Shown here: positions 54,730 through 63,113 of the stretch, piece by piece
Layout of the letters: each line of letters starts with the position of its first letter
Numbering within the stretch: the first letter of the stretch is position 1
DNA from: Paenibacillus mucilaginosus 3016
GTDB lineage: Bacteria > Bacillota > Bacilli > Paenibacillales > NBRC-103111
Length of the DNA stretch: 64,000 nucleotides
Assembly (NCBI RefSeq): GCF_000250655.1
Contig: NC_016935.1
Location: forward strand, 1,506,001-1,570,000
Direction: 5' to 3'
Program-made: the position numbers and the translations under genes
The notes under the pieces: generated by a model
Databases searched by the model: none
What the model was told of the DNA's origin: nothing
The model's input: only the letters and a program-made list of their open reading frames with translations

Positions 54730-55758
54730 ATGATGGAAGCAGTGAAACCAAATCTTACGGCAGGAGCCCGGGCACGGGAAGTCGAGAGGCAGGCCGCCTT
54801 GGCGAAGGGGATGTTCGAAACGAATTTCAGCCGCAGGCTCCACCTGATGAAAGTATCCGCCCCCTTGTTCGTTGCCGAGGGCAGCGGAATCAATGACAAC
54901 CTGAACGGCTGGGAGCGGGCCGTCTCCTTTGATGCGGCGGGGCCCGGGGAAGATGCCCCCATCCGGCTGGAGGTCGTACAGTCTCTGGCCAAGTGGAAAA
55001 GGCTGGCAGCCCGGTATTACGACTTTGGTCCGGGAGAAGGGCTGTACACGGACATGCGGGCCATCCGGAGGGATGAGGAGGTGGGTCCGCTGCATTCCTA
55101 CCTTGTCGACCAGTGGGATTGGGAGAAGGTGATTACCCGGGAGGAGAGGCATACCGGTACGTTACAAGCGGCGGTGGCCCTCATCTACGAGGCGCTGAAG
55201 GAAACGGAGGCGGAGCTGGCCGTGCTGTACCCGGAGCTTGCCCCGGTGCTTCCCGATGCTATCTCATTTATGACCACGCAGGAGCTTGAGAACCGCTACC
55301 CCGGGCTGACGCCCAAGGAGCGCGAGCATGAAGCCGCACGGGAGACAGGCGCCGTTTTCCTGCTGGAGGTGGGAGGGAAGCTGGCTTCCGGTGAGGTGCA
55401 TGACGGCCGGTCTCCCGATTATGACGATTGGCGGCTGAACGGGGATCTGATCGTATGGAATCCGGTTCTCGGCACCTCCTTCGAGCTTTCCTCGATGGGC
55501 ATCCGCGTGGACGAGGCTGCACTCCTGGCCCAGCTTCGTGAGAGCGGCTGCGAAGACCGGCTGTCCCTCCCCTTCCACCGGATGCTGATGAACGGAGAGC
55601 TGCCCTGCACGATGGGCGGAGGGATCGGCCAGTCGCGGGTGGCCATGTTCCTGCTTCGCAAAGCCCACATCGGAGAGGTGCAGATGTCCGTCTGGCCGGG
55701 CGGTATGGCGGAGCGCTGCCGGGAGAGAGGAATCGAGCTGCTGAACGCGGCCGACTAA
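54730..55758 (+). CDS. asnA: Aspartate--ammonia ligase AsnA
   Basis: A 342-residue ammonia-dependent asparagine synthetase (class II aminoacyl-tRNA-synthetase-like fold) making asparagine from aspartate, ammonia and ATP in the cytoplasm. Motifs: RLHLMKVSAPLFVAEGSGINDNLNGWERAVSFD, VVQSLAKWKRLAARYYDF, GLYTDMRAIRRDE, SYLVDQWDWEKVI, and motif 3-like GGGIGQSRVAMFLLRKAHIGEVQ. Length fits the family (about 330). ATG 54730 or 54733. Unlinked to other asparagine genes; followed by a terminator. Confidence 0.95.
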   Translation: MMEAVKPNLTAGARAREVERQAALAKGMFETNFSRRLHLMKVSAPLFVAEGSGINDNLNGWERAVSFDAAGPGEDAPIRLEVVQSLAKWKRLAARYYDFGPGEGLYTDMRAIRRDEEVGPLHSYLVDQWDWEKVITREERHTGTLQAAVALIYEALKETEAELAVLYPELAPVLPDAISFMTTQELENRYPGLTPKEREHEAARETGAVFLLEVGGKLASGEVHDGRSPDYDDWRLNGDLIVWNPVLGTSFELSSMGIRVDEAALLAQLRESGCEDRLSLPFHRMLMNGELPCTMGGGIGQSRVAMFLLRKAHIGEVQMSVWPGGMAERCRERGIELLNAAD

Positions 55759-55778
55759 CCGTAGCGGGACGGCTGCGG

Positions 55779-55817
55779 AGCCTTGTCTGCCCTGTGAATG
55801 GGGCGGCAGGGCTTTTT
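55779..55817 (+). terminator. Terminator of asnA
   Basis: AGCCTTGTCTGCCC pairs with GGGGCGGCAGGGCT using several G-U pairs, loop TGTGAAT, followed by TTTTT. Confidence 0.7.
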
Positions 55818-55963
55818 GTAATCCGTCCTCTGCAGTCTTTGCCAATCAGGCAAATGATTGGCCCCCGCCCTGTTTTTTCCTGCAGAGCGGCAGGATTGGA
55901 AGACCCCGTGTCGAATGTGGTAAAGATGACAAGCACAGCCAAAACGGTATTGGGGTTGACCTG

Positions 55964-57223
55964 ATGAGTCTGTTCAAAGAGATTATCCTGCAGCTCTTTT
56001 TCGCCCTTGCTCCTTTCGTGATCTACAATATTTATTATCGGGATAAACTCCGCAACTACAGTCCCTGGTTCATCCTCGCGACGAGCTCCGCCTGCCTGCT
56101 TCTTTCGATGACTTTCGCATCAAGCCGGACGGAAGGGCTGATCTTCGACATCAGGTACGTCATGATATTCTTCTCCCTGGTGTACGGGGGCCTGCAGACC
56201 TTGCTCATTCTGCTCATCGAATTCGCCGCCTACCGCATGTACATCGGCGGACAGGGCGCGCCCGTTTCCCTCCTCATTGTCGCGTCTGCCTTCGGACTGT
56301 CTCTGATCCTGCATCGGTGGTACAGGAATACGTACCGCAAGGCGCTGGTTACCTTCGTGGCCGGCATCGTTTTCGCCTCCGTTCCTCTGATCATGGTCTA
56401 CTTCTTCTTCCCTGTACAAACGCAGGAGAATCTCCCCTTCCACTTATTCGTCATCCCTCTGCAGAATGCCCTCGGGATTTGGCTTTTGATGTCCCTCTTC
56501 AGCAAGGCCGTAGCGGATAAGGAACTGTTCATTAAGCATGCTCAGCATGAGAAATTCGAAACGATGAGCCACGTGGCGGCTTCGCTCGCCCATGAGGTGC
56601 GCAATCCTCTGACGGCGGTGAAGGGCTTCCTGAAGCTGATCCGGGAGAACCCGGAGAACCGCGTGAAGATGGAACAGTACATCACGATCTCGCTGGAGGA
56701 GATCCAGCGGACGGAGACGATTCTCTCCGACTACCTTTCGATCTCAAAGCCCCATGCTCAGAGGCGGGAGCTGATCGATCTCTGCGGCCAGATGCAGGCC
56801 ATCGGGGAGGTCATGTCCCCCTTCGCCAATATGCATAATGTGGGACTGGAGATCCAGAAGCCGGAGGAAGCCGTACGCATCAAGGCCAATCCGGACGAGA
56901 TCAAACAGGTGCTCCTGAATTTTATCAAGAATGCCGTCGAGGCGTGCTCGGAGGTGCCGAACGGCCGGGTCATTCTGAGGCTGACGACGGAGGACCGGCA
57001 TGCTGTGCTGACGATCAAGGATAACGGCGTGGGGATGAGCGAGAGCCAGATCAATCGACTGGGGTCGATCTATTTCTCCACCAAGACCAACGGCACGGGC
57101 CTGGGGCTGACCTATTCCTATCAAGTGATCCATGCCTTGGGAGGCAGCGTGATGGTGACCTCGAAGGCGCAGGTGGGGACGAAATTCGCCATTCTGCTCC
57201 CCCTCGGCAGTGTGGAGTCTTAG
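55964..57223 (+). CDS. Membrane sensor histidine kinase, KinB/LytS-like input domain
   Basis: A 419-residue sensor kinase. Residues 1-190 hold about six membrane helices resembling the 5TM-LYT input domain; the cytoplasmic part has the phospho-His box HVAASLAHEVRNPLTAVKGFLKL (His about 207) and ATP-binding N box (IKQVLLNFIKNAVEAC), G1 (IKDNGVGMSE) and G2 (KTNGTGLGLTYSY). This architecture matches sporulation phosphorelay kinases such as KinB. There is no response regulator gene attached, typical of orphan phosphorelay kinases. ATG 55964 has a weak ribosome site. Confidence 0.85.
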   Translation: MSLFKEIILQLFFALAPFVIYNIYYRDKLRNYSPWFILATSSACLLLSMTFASSRTEGLIFDIRYVMIFFSLVYGGLQTLLILLIEFAAYRMYIGGQGAPVSLLIVASAFGLSLILHRWYRNTYRKALVTFVAGIVFASVPLIMVYFFFPVQTQENLPFHLFVIPLQNALGIWLLMSLFSKAVADKELFIKHAQHEKFETMSHVAASLAHEVRNPLTAVKGFLKLIRENPENRVKMEQYITISLEEIQRTETILSDYLSISKPHAQRRELIDLCGQMQAIGEVMSPFANMHNVGLEIQKPEEAVRIKANPDEIKQVLLNFIKNAVEACSEVPNGRVILRLTTEDRHAVLTIKDNGVGMSESQINRLGSIYFSTKTNGTGLGLTYSYQVIHALGGSVMVTSKAQVGTKFAILLPLGSVES

Positions 57224-57250
57224 AGGACTAATGGGGAGACGGCCAAAAGG

Positions 57251-57281
57251 GCGGACGGAAGCTTCAGTTCCGTCCGCTTTC
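57251..57281 (+). terminator. Rho-independent terminator
   Basis: GCGGACGGAA and TTCCGTCCGC form a perfect 10-bp stem with a 7-base loop, followed by TTTCT. Confidence 0.8.
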
Positions 57282-57472
57282 TGCGTGCTTCACAAGCACA
57301 CGCAGCGGGACATCTTTAATCTTTGAAGTAAAAAGTAAAATTGTACTGGTAGGCAGGGAAGGCAAAGTGCATTATACTATCTTGAAAACGGTTGTCGAAT
57401 ATTGAAAACGATTACAACATGCTGCTGCAGATCGATTATACAGAAGAAGAACTATGCAGGGGGGAGCTCGCC

Positions 57473-59050
57473 ATGCTGAAAGTGCTGCTCGTGGACGATG
57501 AAATGTTCGTGCGCATGGGGTTGAGGAGCCTTATTGATTGGGAATCGCTCGGTTATGAAGTATGCGGGGAAGCGGAGAATGGAGAGGAAGCCTATGCGGA
57601 GATCGAGCGGCTGGATCCGGACCTGGTCATCACGGATATCCGGATGCCTGTGCTCGACGGCCTGGGGCTGATCCGCCGGGCGGCCGAGGAGCTGCTGTCT
57701 CCGCCTTCCTTTGTGATCATCAGCGGCTATCACGATTTTCACTACGCCCAGAAGGCGCTGCGCTACGGAGTGCAGGATTATCTGCTGAAGCCGGTCGACG
57801 ATGAGGAGATGGAGGACACCCTGAAGAAGCTGGCGGCCAAGCTCAGCATGCGCAGGCTGTCCCGCAAGAAAGGGGAGGCGCTGTCGAGCGGTGCCTCTTC
57901 CGCGCTCGAGATGCTGATCCGGGGAAGCGTGCGGCAGGAAGACGCTCCACAGGTGGCGTCGGTGCTCGGGATGGAGAAGGCCTCCCGCTTCACCTATGCC
58001 ATCATAGGGATGCAGAAAACGCCGGAGTCGGCGGAGGAGAAGGAGTCTCTTGCCGGAAGGCTGGCTTCCTCGGTACGCTCCGTTCTTGGCGGAACTGCGG
58101 GCGAACTGCCGATCGTCGAGCAGCCTCCGGGGCTGTACGGCCTTCTCATCGACGCTTCGCGTCTTGAGGCCTCGGGCCGGACGCTGGAGGACTTTCTGTA
58201 CCTGCTCCAGCGTGAACTGACTCGGTCTGCGGGGCTTCCCGTGGTTCTCTATGCCGGGAGGACGGTAGACCGGATTACAGAGGTGGAGGCTTCTTATCGA
58301 ACCGCTTGTGAAGCGCTTTTGTACCAATATGCGGAGGATGGCCGGCCTGTGATCGCTTATGAGAGCGTACAGGGAACGCCCTTGTCCTATTTCGATATCG
58401 AACCCCGCCTGTATGCCCAACTGCTCGAGCATCTGGAGGAGAACCGGCTGGAGGCATGCCTGCGGACGCTGGACGAGATGCTCGGTCAGTTCAAGACGAA
58501 GCGTCTTGCGCCAAGTGCGGTTGCCGGAAGCGTCACCCGCTGCGTGATTGATATCGTGAATGTGATCTGGGGGATGGACGGGGAGGAGAACAGCCTCCGC
58601 ACACTCCCCGGGATGATGGAATGGCAGGATCGTCAAGGGGGGCTTGGGGTACTGCGGGAGCGGTTCGCCGCGTTTCTCACCGAGGCGTCCGATTATATTT
58701 CGCGCCTGCGCAAGGAGCAGACGAAGGGCGGCATCGAGAAGATCCGGAAGTTTATTGAAGCCCACTACATGGAGAATATCAGCCTGAAGACCATCGCGGC
58801 CAAGTTTTTCATGAACCCGGTGTATCTCGGCCAGCTGTTCCGCAAGACATACGGGGTGTACTTCAACGATTTCCTCCTCGGCATCCGGGTGGGAGAAGCG
58901 AAGAAGCTGCTGCGGCAGACGGATCTCCGGATGTATGAGGTTGCCGACAAAGTAGGATTCCAGAACGCCGATTATTTCGTTACCCAGTTCGAGAAGCTGG
59001 AGGGGGTCACGCCGACGGAGTACCGCAACAAGTTGATCGGCAAGGCTTGA
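57473..59050 (+). CDS. YesN-type response regulator with AraC DNA-binding domain
   Basis: A 525-residue regulator: receiver domain at 1-125 (LKVLLVDDEMFVRMGLRSLIDW; phospho-acceptor in DLVITDIRMPVLDGLGL; Lys in YLLKPVDDEEM), a long middle segment, and two AraC helix-turn-helix motifs at the C-terminus (ISLKTIAAKFFMNPVYLGQLFRKTYGVYFNDFLLGIRVGEAKKLL, then YEVADKVGFQNADYFVTQFEKLEGVTPTEYRN). ATG 57473 follows GGGGGGAG. Cotranscribed with the YesM-type kinase 13 bases downstream. The adjacent ABC operon is the likely target. Confidence 0.92.
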   Translation: MLKVLLVDDEMFVRMGLRSLIDWESLGYEVCGEAENGEEAYAEIERLDPDLVITDIRMPVLDGLGLIRRAAEELLSPPSFVIISGYHDFHYAQKALRYGVQDYLLKPVDDEEMEDTLKKLAAKLSMRRLSRKKGEALSSGASSALEMLIRGSVRQEDAPQVASVLGMEKASRFTYAIIGMQKTPESAEEKESLAGRLASSVRSVLGGTAGELPIVEQPPGLYGLLIDASRLEASGRTLEDFLYLLQRELTRSAGLPVVLYAGRTVDRITEVEASYRTACEALLYQYAEDGRPVIAYESVQGTPLSYFDIEPRLYAQLLEHLEENRLEACLRTLDEMLGQFKTKRLAPSAVAGSVTRCVIDIVNVIWGMDGEENSLRTLPGMMEWQDRQGGLGVLRERFAAFLTEASDYISRLRKEQTKGGIEKIRKFIEAHYMENISLKTIAAKFFMNPVYLGQLFRKTYGVYFNDFLLGIRVGEAKKLLRQTDLRMYEVADKVGFQNADYFVTQFEKLEGVTPTEYRNKLIGKA

Positions 59051-59063
59051 CAGGAAGGAGACC

Positions 59064-60839
59064 GTGATTGGCATGGGCAAGCTGCACCTCAACCATATGA
59101 GGCTCCGCGACAAGTGGCTGCTGATGTATGTCCTGTCGGTATTCATCCCGATCGTGCTGACCAATGTGGTGTTCTATCATGTGACGACGACGAACATCAA
59201 GAACCAGAAGCACCGGGATGCTTCCGTGGCGATCGACAAGACGGGAAGCGAGATCCAGGCCCTCATGGACGAGGCGGCCGGGGTATCGTATATTTTCTTC
59301 TCCGATCCGCTGCTGAATGAAACGCTGGACCGGGACTACCGCTCCTCTCTCGATTACATTGAAGTGTACCAGAACACGCTGCGGAGCATGTTCGATAAGT
59401 ATAACGAGTCCACCTACCAGTCCATCCAGCGGATCGAAGTGTACTCGGATAACAAAACGCTGCTCGCTTCGGGGAGCATGGAGTACATCAGTGATACGGT
59501 CCGCAGCACGCCGTGGTACAAGGAGCTGATGAATGTCCCTGCGCCTAACCCGGTTCTGCTCCGGACGGGAGAGACGCTGAGCCTGCTTCAGCGGCTCGAC
59601 AATTACAAGTATTACAACGGACACGAGAAGTTCGTGAAGATCACGCTGAATATGGGCACCTTCCAGCAGCGGCTGCGTAATTCGACCTTCGACGGTGAGC
59701 TTTACCTGGTGAACCGCGAAGGGCACATTGTCTCCACGAATGTGCCGGGCGTGGATTGGAAGAGCGGCAGCGCTTCGTTCGCCTCGCTGTCCCCGCGGGA
59801 GAAAGCCCTGTACTACGAAGTACCTTATACGACCCGCAGCTATCTGAGCGGATGGAGTCTGCACGGGACCATGAACGACAAGGTGGTGCTCGAGGAGGTA
59901 CGCAAGTCATGGAAGTTCCTGATCTATCTGGCCTGCCTCAATTTTGTCATCCCGTCGATCATCATCATAGCCATGTCCCGCTCGATCCATGTGCGGCTTG
60001 TCCGCATCCTGAGGCATATGAAGAAGGTCAAGAACCAGCATTTCGAGGAGATCCCCGACGAGGAATACCGGGATGAGATCGGCCAGCTGACGGCGGAATT
60101 CAACCGGATGACCTCCCGCATTCGCAGCCTGATTGACGATGTCTATATAGCGGATATCCAGAAGAAGGATTCCGAACTCAAGCAGCGGCAGGCCCAGCTT
60201 CATGCGCTCCAGAGCCAGATCAATCCCCACTTTATGTTCAATGTACTGGAGACCGTGCGCATGCGCAGCCTCATGAAGGGGGAAGGGGAGACCGCGAAGA
60301 TCATCCAGCATATGGCCAAAATCTTCCGGAAATCGATCTCCTGGGGACGGGACTGGGTCAGCGTGCGTGACGAAATGGAGCTCATCGAGCGGTTCCTGGA
60401 GATTCAGAAGTACCGCTTCGGCGACAAGCTGGACTACCGGATCACGGTGGAGCCTGCGGCGGGCGATCTGTCGATCCCGAAGATGACCCTGCTGCCGTTC
60501 GTCGAGAATGCGAGCATTCACGGGATCGAGACCTCGCCCCGCAAGGGGTTGATCGTCATCGGTATCGCGGTCGACAGGGGCAGCGGAGAGCTTGTGTTCT
60601 CCATCCGGGACAACGGCGTGGGGATGTGCGCTGCGAAGCTGAACGAGATTCTCGGCTACCTGGAGGAGGACGATTCGATGGGCGACCGGGTCGGCATGAA
60701 GAATGCGTACTACCGCCTCCGGATGTGGTTCGGCGGAAGCTTCCGATTTCATATCGAGAGCGAGCAGGATATCGGCACGTTCGTGAGCATCCGGCTGCCG
60801 CTCGAGACGGGAGAAGCCGCGCTGTCCGAATCCCGCTAG
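59064..60839 (+). CDS. YesM-type sensor histidine kinase
   Basis: A 591-residue membrane kinase: first membrane helix about 18-38, extracellular sensor domain to about 285, second helix near 290-312, HAMP (about 315-365), and His_kinase/HATPase core. The phospho-His motif is INPHFMFNVLETVRM, followed by PFVENASIHGIE and the G box IRDNGVGMCA. Start is GTG 59064, very near GGAAGGAG, or ATG 59073. It forms a pair with the preceding regulator and probably senses an oligosaccharide or its binding protein. Confidence 0.9.
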   Translation: MIGMGKLHLNHMRLRDKWLLMYVLSVFIPIVLTNVVFYHVTTTNIKNQKHRDASVAIDKTGSEIQALMDEAAGVSYIFFSDPLLNETLDRDYRSSLDYIEVYQNTLRSMFDKYNESTYQSIQRIEVYSDNKTLLASGSMEYISDTVRSTPWYKELMNVPAPNPVLLRTGETLSLLQRLDNYKYYNGHEKFVKITLNMGTFQQRLRNSTFDGELYLVNREGHIVSTNVPGVDWKSGSASFASLSPREKALYYEVPYTTRSYLSGWSLHGTMNDKVVLEEVRKSWKFLIYLACLNFVIPSIIIIAMSRSIHVRLVRILRHMKKVKNQHFEEIPDEEYRDEIGQLTAEFNRMTSRIRSLIDDVYIADIQKKDSELKQRQAQLHALQSQINPHFMFNVLETVRMRSLMKGEGETAKIIQHMAKIFRKSISWGRDWVSVRDEMELIERFLEIQKYRFGDKLDYRITVEPAAGDLSIPKMTLLPFVENASIHGIETSPRKGLIVIGIAVDRGSGELVFSIRDNGVGMCAAKLNEILGYLEEDDSMGDRVGMKNAYYRLRMWFGGSFRFHIESEQDIGTFVSIRLPLETGEAALSESR

Positions 60840-61107
60840 AGGCAGGCTGGCAGCGGGAGCGGCGCGGCGGCGGCTGGGTTGAATCCGTCCTGCGAAGAAC
60901 CGGAAGGTACGGCAGGTCCCGCCTATCACCTCCGGAAGCGTAGAGACCGCAGCGGACATGCCCGTATCAGCCGTCCTGCCCATTCAGCGGGCAGGGGAGC
61001 CGTCCTGCGGCGGCCGGTTTGCCTATACGGGTGGAGGAGCGATACGTTCCGGTTTCCTATCATCGGTAACGGTGCCGGGACATGGCCGGCATACCGGTTT
61101 GAGTATT

Positions 61108-61134
61108 AGGGCTTCCAAGGCGAAGCCCTTTTTT
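61108..61134 (+). terminator. Terminator downstream of the kinase gene
   Basis: AGGGCTTC and GAAGCCCT form a perfect 8-bp stem with a 6-base loop, followed by TTTTT. Confidence 0.8.
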
Positions 61135-61203
61135 GACGCATCCTATTTATCCCATCTCACCCATTTTCCTGATTATCGCCGTTTGCATATGCTTTTCAAA
61201 GTG

Positions 61204-61265
61204 GAAACTAAAGTTTCAGGGGTACATGACGAAAGTGCTCCCGCGTTATACTGAAAGTGCTTACA
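61204..61265 (+). promoter_or_regulatory. Candidate control region: inverted repeat, -10 box and cre-like site
   Basis: GAAACTAAAGTTTC (61204-61217) is a perfect inverted repeat that could bind the AraC-type regulator or a repressor. TATACT (61247-61252) may be the -10 box. TGAAAGTGCTTACA (61252-61265) differs from the cre consensus at the central CG (here TG), and GAAAGTGCT occurs twice 22 bases apart. All assignments are inferred from position. Confidence 0.4.
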
Positions 61266-61306
61266 CCGTTAGTGAATTTCGAGGATCGAAAGGGGTAGTA
61301 ACGCAG

Positions 61307-62986
61307 ATGATCAACCATAAAAAGATAGCTGCCGTGAGCTTGTCGGTGCTGCTTGCAGCGACAGCCGTGGGATGCAGCAGCGACAAGCAGCCGGAGGCCG
61401 GCACAGCCCAGGAATCCGCCGGGGCCGCGGATGACAAGACGCCCGTCACGTTCACTTATTTCTCCTTCTCGAAAGAGAAAGACGTCAACTCGAACGAGAC
61501 GGTCATTGGCAAGGAGCTCGAGAAGCAGACCGGTGTTAACTTCAAGATGGAATTCGCGGTAGGCGATTCGAAGACGAAGTCGGGGGTCATGATTGCGAGC
61601 GGCGACTATGCCGACGTCATTGTGCCGGAAGGCGAGATCGACAAGCTGCTCGACGCCGGCGCCTTCATCCCCCTCGATGAGCTCATCGAGAAGTACGGCC
61701 CGAACATCAAGCGGGTATACGGTCCTTATATGGATAAGTTCAGACAGGAAGACGGCAAGATCTATCACCTTCCATTCTCCGCCAACCAGGGCTATATCAC
61801 CGACCCGGGCATCTCCCAGGGCGCCTTCTGGATTCAGCGGTCCGTGCTCAAGGAGTTCGGCTATCCGACGATTAAGACGCTCGATGAATATTTTGACCTC
61901 ATCAAGAAGTACAAGGAAAAGTATCCGCAGGTGGACGGCAAGGACACGATCGGATTCGCGGCCTTCGCCGGCGTGAAGGACAACTTCTTCGCCCTGACGA
62001 ATGCGTCGATGCACCTGGCCGGCTACCCGAACGACGGCGGTGTCATTGTCGATATGAAGACCCACGAGGCGAAGGTCTACTCGGCGGGCGAATACGAGAA
62101 GCGCTGGATCAAGAAGCTGAACGAAGTCAACGCGCAGGGACTCTTCGATCCGGAATCGTTCACGGTCAACAAGGACCAGTATCTCGCGAAGCTGACCTCC
62201 GGCCGCGTGCTCGGTTACTTCGGCTATAACTGGCTTGTCGGCGATGCGACCAACAACCTGAAGAAAGCCGGCGTCGACGAGAAACGCTATGCGCCACTGC
62301 CGATTGTCTTTGACAAGGACATCAAGGACCAGTATCTCGATCCGCCGGCCTTCGTGAACAACCGGGGCATCGGCATCTCCGTTAAGGCGAAGGATCCCGT
62401 GCGCATCATTAAGTTCTTCGACAACCTGCTCAAGGAAGAGAACCAGATCCTCGTACAGTGGGGCATCAAGGACCAGACGTACACGGTCAATGAGAAAGGC
62501 CGCTACGTCCTGACGCCGGAGATGCTCAAGAAGCGCAACGATCCGGAGTTCAAGCGCTCCTTCGGCTTCCAGTACTTCGAGTACAGCTGGCCGCGTTACG
62601 GCAACAACTCCATTCTGAAGGACGGCAACTCCTACGGCGTGGGCAACCAGCCGGAAGTGGCGGAGATGGATTACACCGAGGGGGACAGGAAGATCCTCCA
62701 GGCTTACGGGGCGAAGACCTTCGCGGACATGTTCTCGAAGCCGGACGACCGTCCATGGTACCCTGCATGGAGCATTAACCTCGGACAGGGCACGCCGGAA
62801 CAGATCTTCGGCCAGAAGTCGCAGGACCTGCAGCTGAAGTACCTGCCGAAGCTCATCATGGGTTCGCCGGATGCGTTCGATGGCACGTGGAAGGAATACA
62901 CCACGGAGTTCGGCAAGCTGGACAGCAAGACGTATGAGGAAACGATCACGAAGGTGGTCAAAAATCGTATCGCAGGCAAGTGGTAA
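61307..62986 (+). CDS. Extracellular solute-binding lipoprotein, LplA-type (family 1)
   Basis: A 559-residue ABC binding lipoprotein for oligosaccharides. Signal peptide with lipobox TAVGC (Cys about 22), then a large two-lobed binding domain typical of the LplA/YtcQ group. Landmarks: TPVTFTYFSFSKEKDVNSNETVIGKELEKQTGVN, MIASGDYADVIVPEG, RPWYPAWSINLGQG. The frame upstream to 61133 has no ribosome site; ATG 61307 follows AAAGGGG. The YesN/YesM pair just upstream probably regulates it. Confidence 0.9.
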   Translation: MINHKKIAAVSLSVLLAATAVGCSSDKQPEAGTAQESAGAADDKTPVTFTYFSFSKEKDVNSNETVIGKELEKQTGVNFKMEFAVGDSKTKSGVMIASGDYADVIVPEGEIDKLLDAGAFIPLDELIEKYGPNIKRVYGPYMDKFRQEDGKIYHLPFSANQGYITDPGISQGAFWIQRSVLKEFGYPTIKTLDEYFDLIKKYKEKYPQVDGKDTIGFAAFAGVKDNFFALTNASMHLAGYPNDGGVIVDMKTHEAKVYSAGEYEKRWIKKLNEVNAQGLFDPESFTVNKDQYLAKLTSGRVLGYFGYNWLVGDATNNLKKAGVDEKRYAPLPIVFDKDIKDQYLDPPAFVNNRGIGISVKAKDPVRIIKFFDNLLKEENQILVQWGIKDQTYTVNEKGRYVLTPEMLKKRNDPEFKRSFGFQYFEYSWPRYGNNSILKDGNSYGVGNQPEVAEMDYTEGDRKILQAYGAKTFADMFSKPDDRPWYPAWSINLGQGTPEQIFGQKSQDLQLKYLPKLIMGSPDAFDGTWKEYTTEFGKLDSKTYEETITKVVKNRIAGKW

Positions 62987-63113
62987 AAGGACGGGGGGGC
63001 TGCTCCTGGCCATGCTGTAGAGATAGGGAAGCGAGCGGAGGACCGGAAGGCACGTACTTCGGTTCTCCTGCCTGCTGGCTGTAAAGAGGGAGAAGGAAAG
63101 GAGCTGCAAACCA

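Larger units (their letters stand above)
60840..61306. other. Regulatory region upstream of the oligosaccharide ABC operon
   Basis: 467 bases containing the kinase terminator (61108-61134), then the probable promoter region of the binding-protein gene with an inverted repeat and a cre-like site. The first 250 bases show nothing recognisable. Confidence 0.5.
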
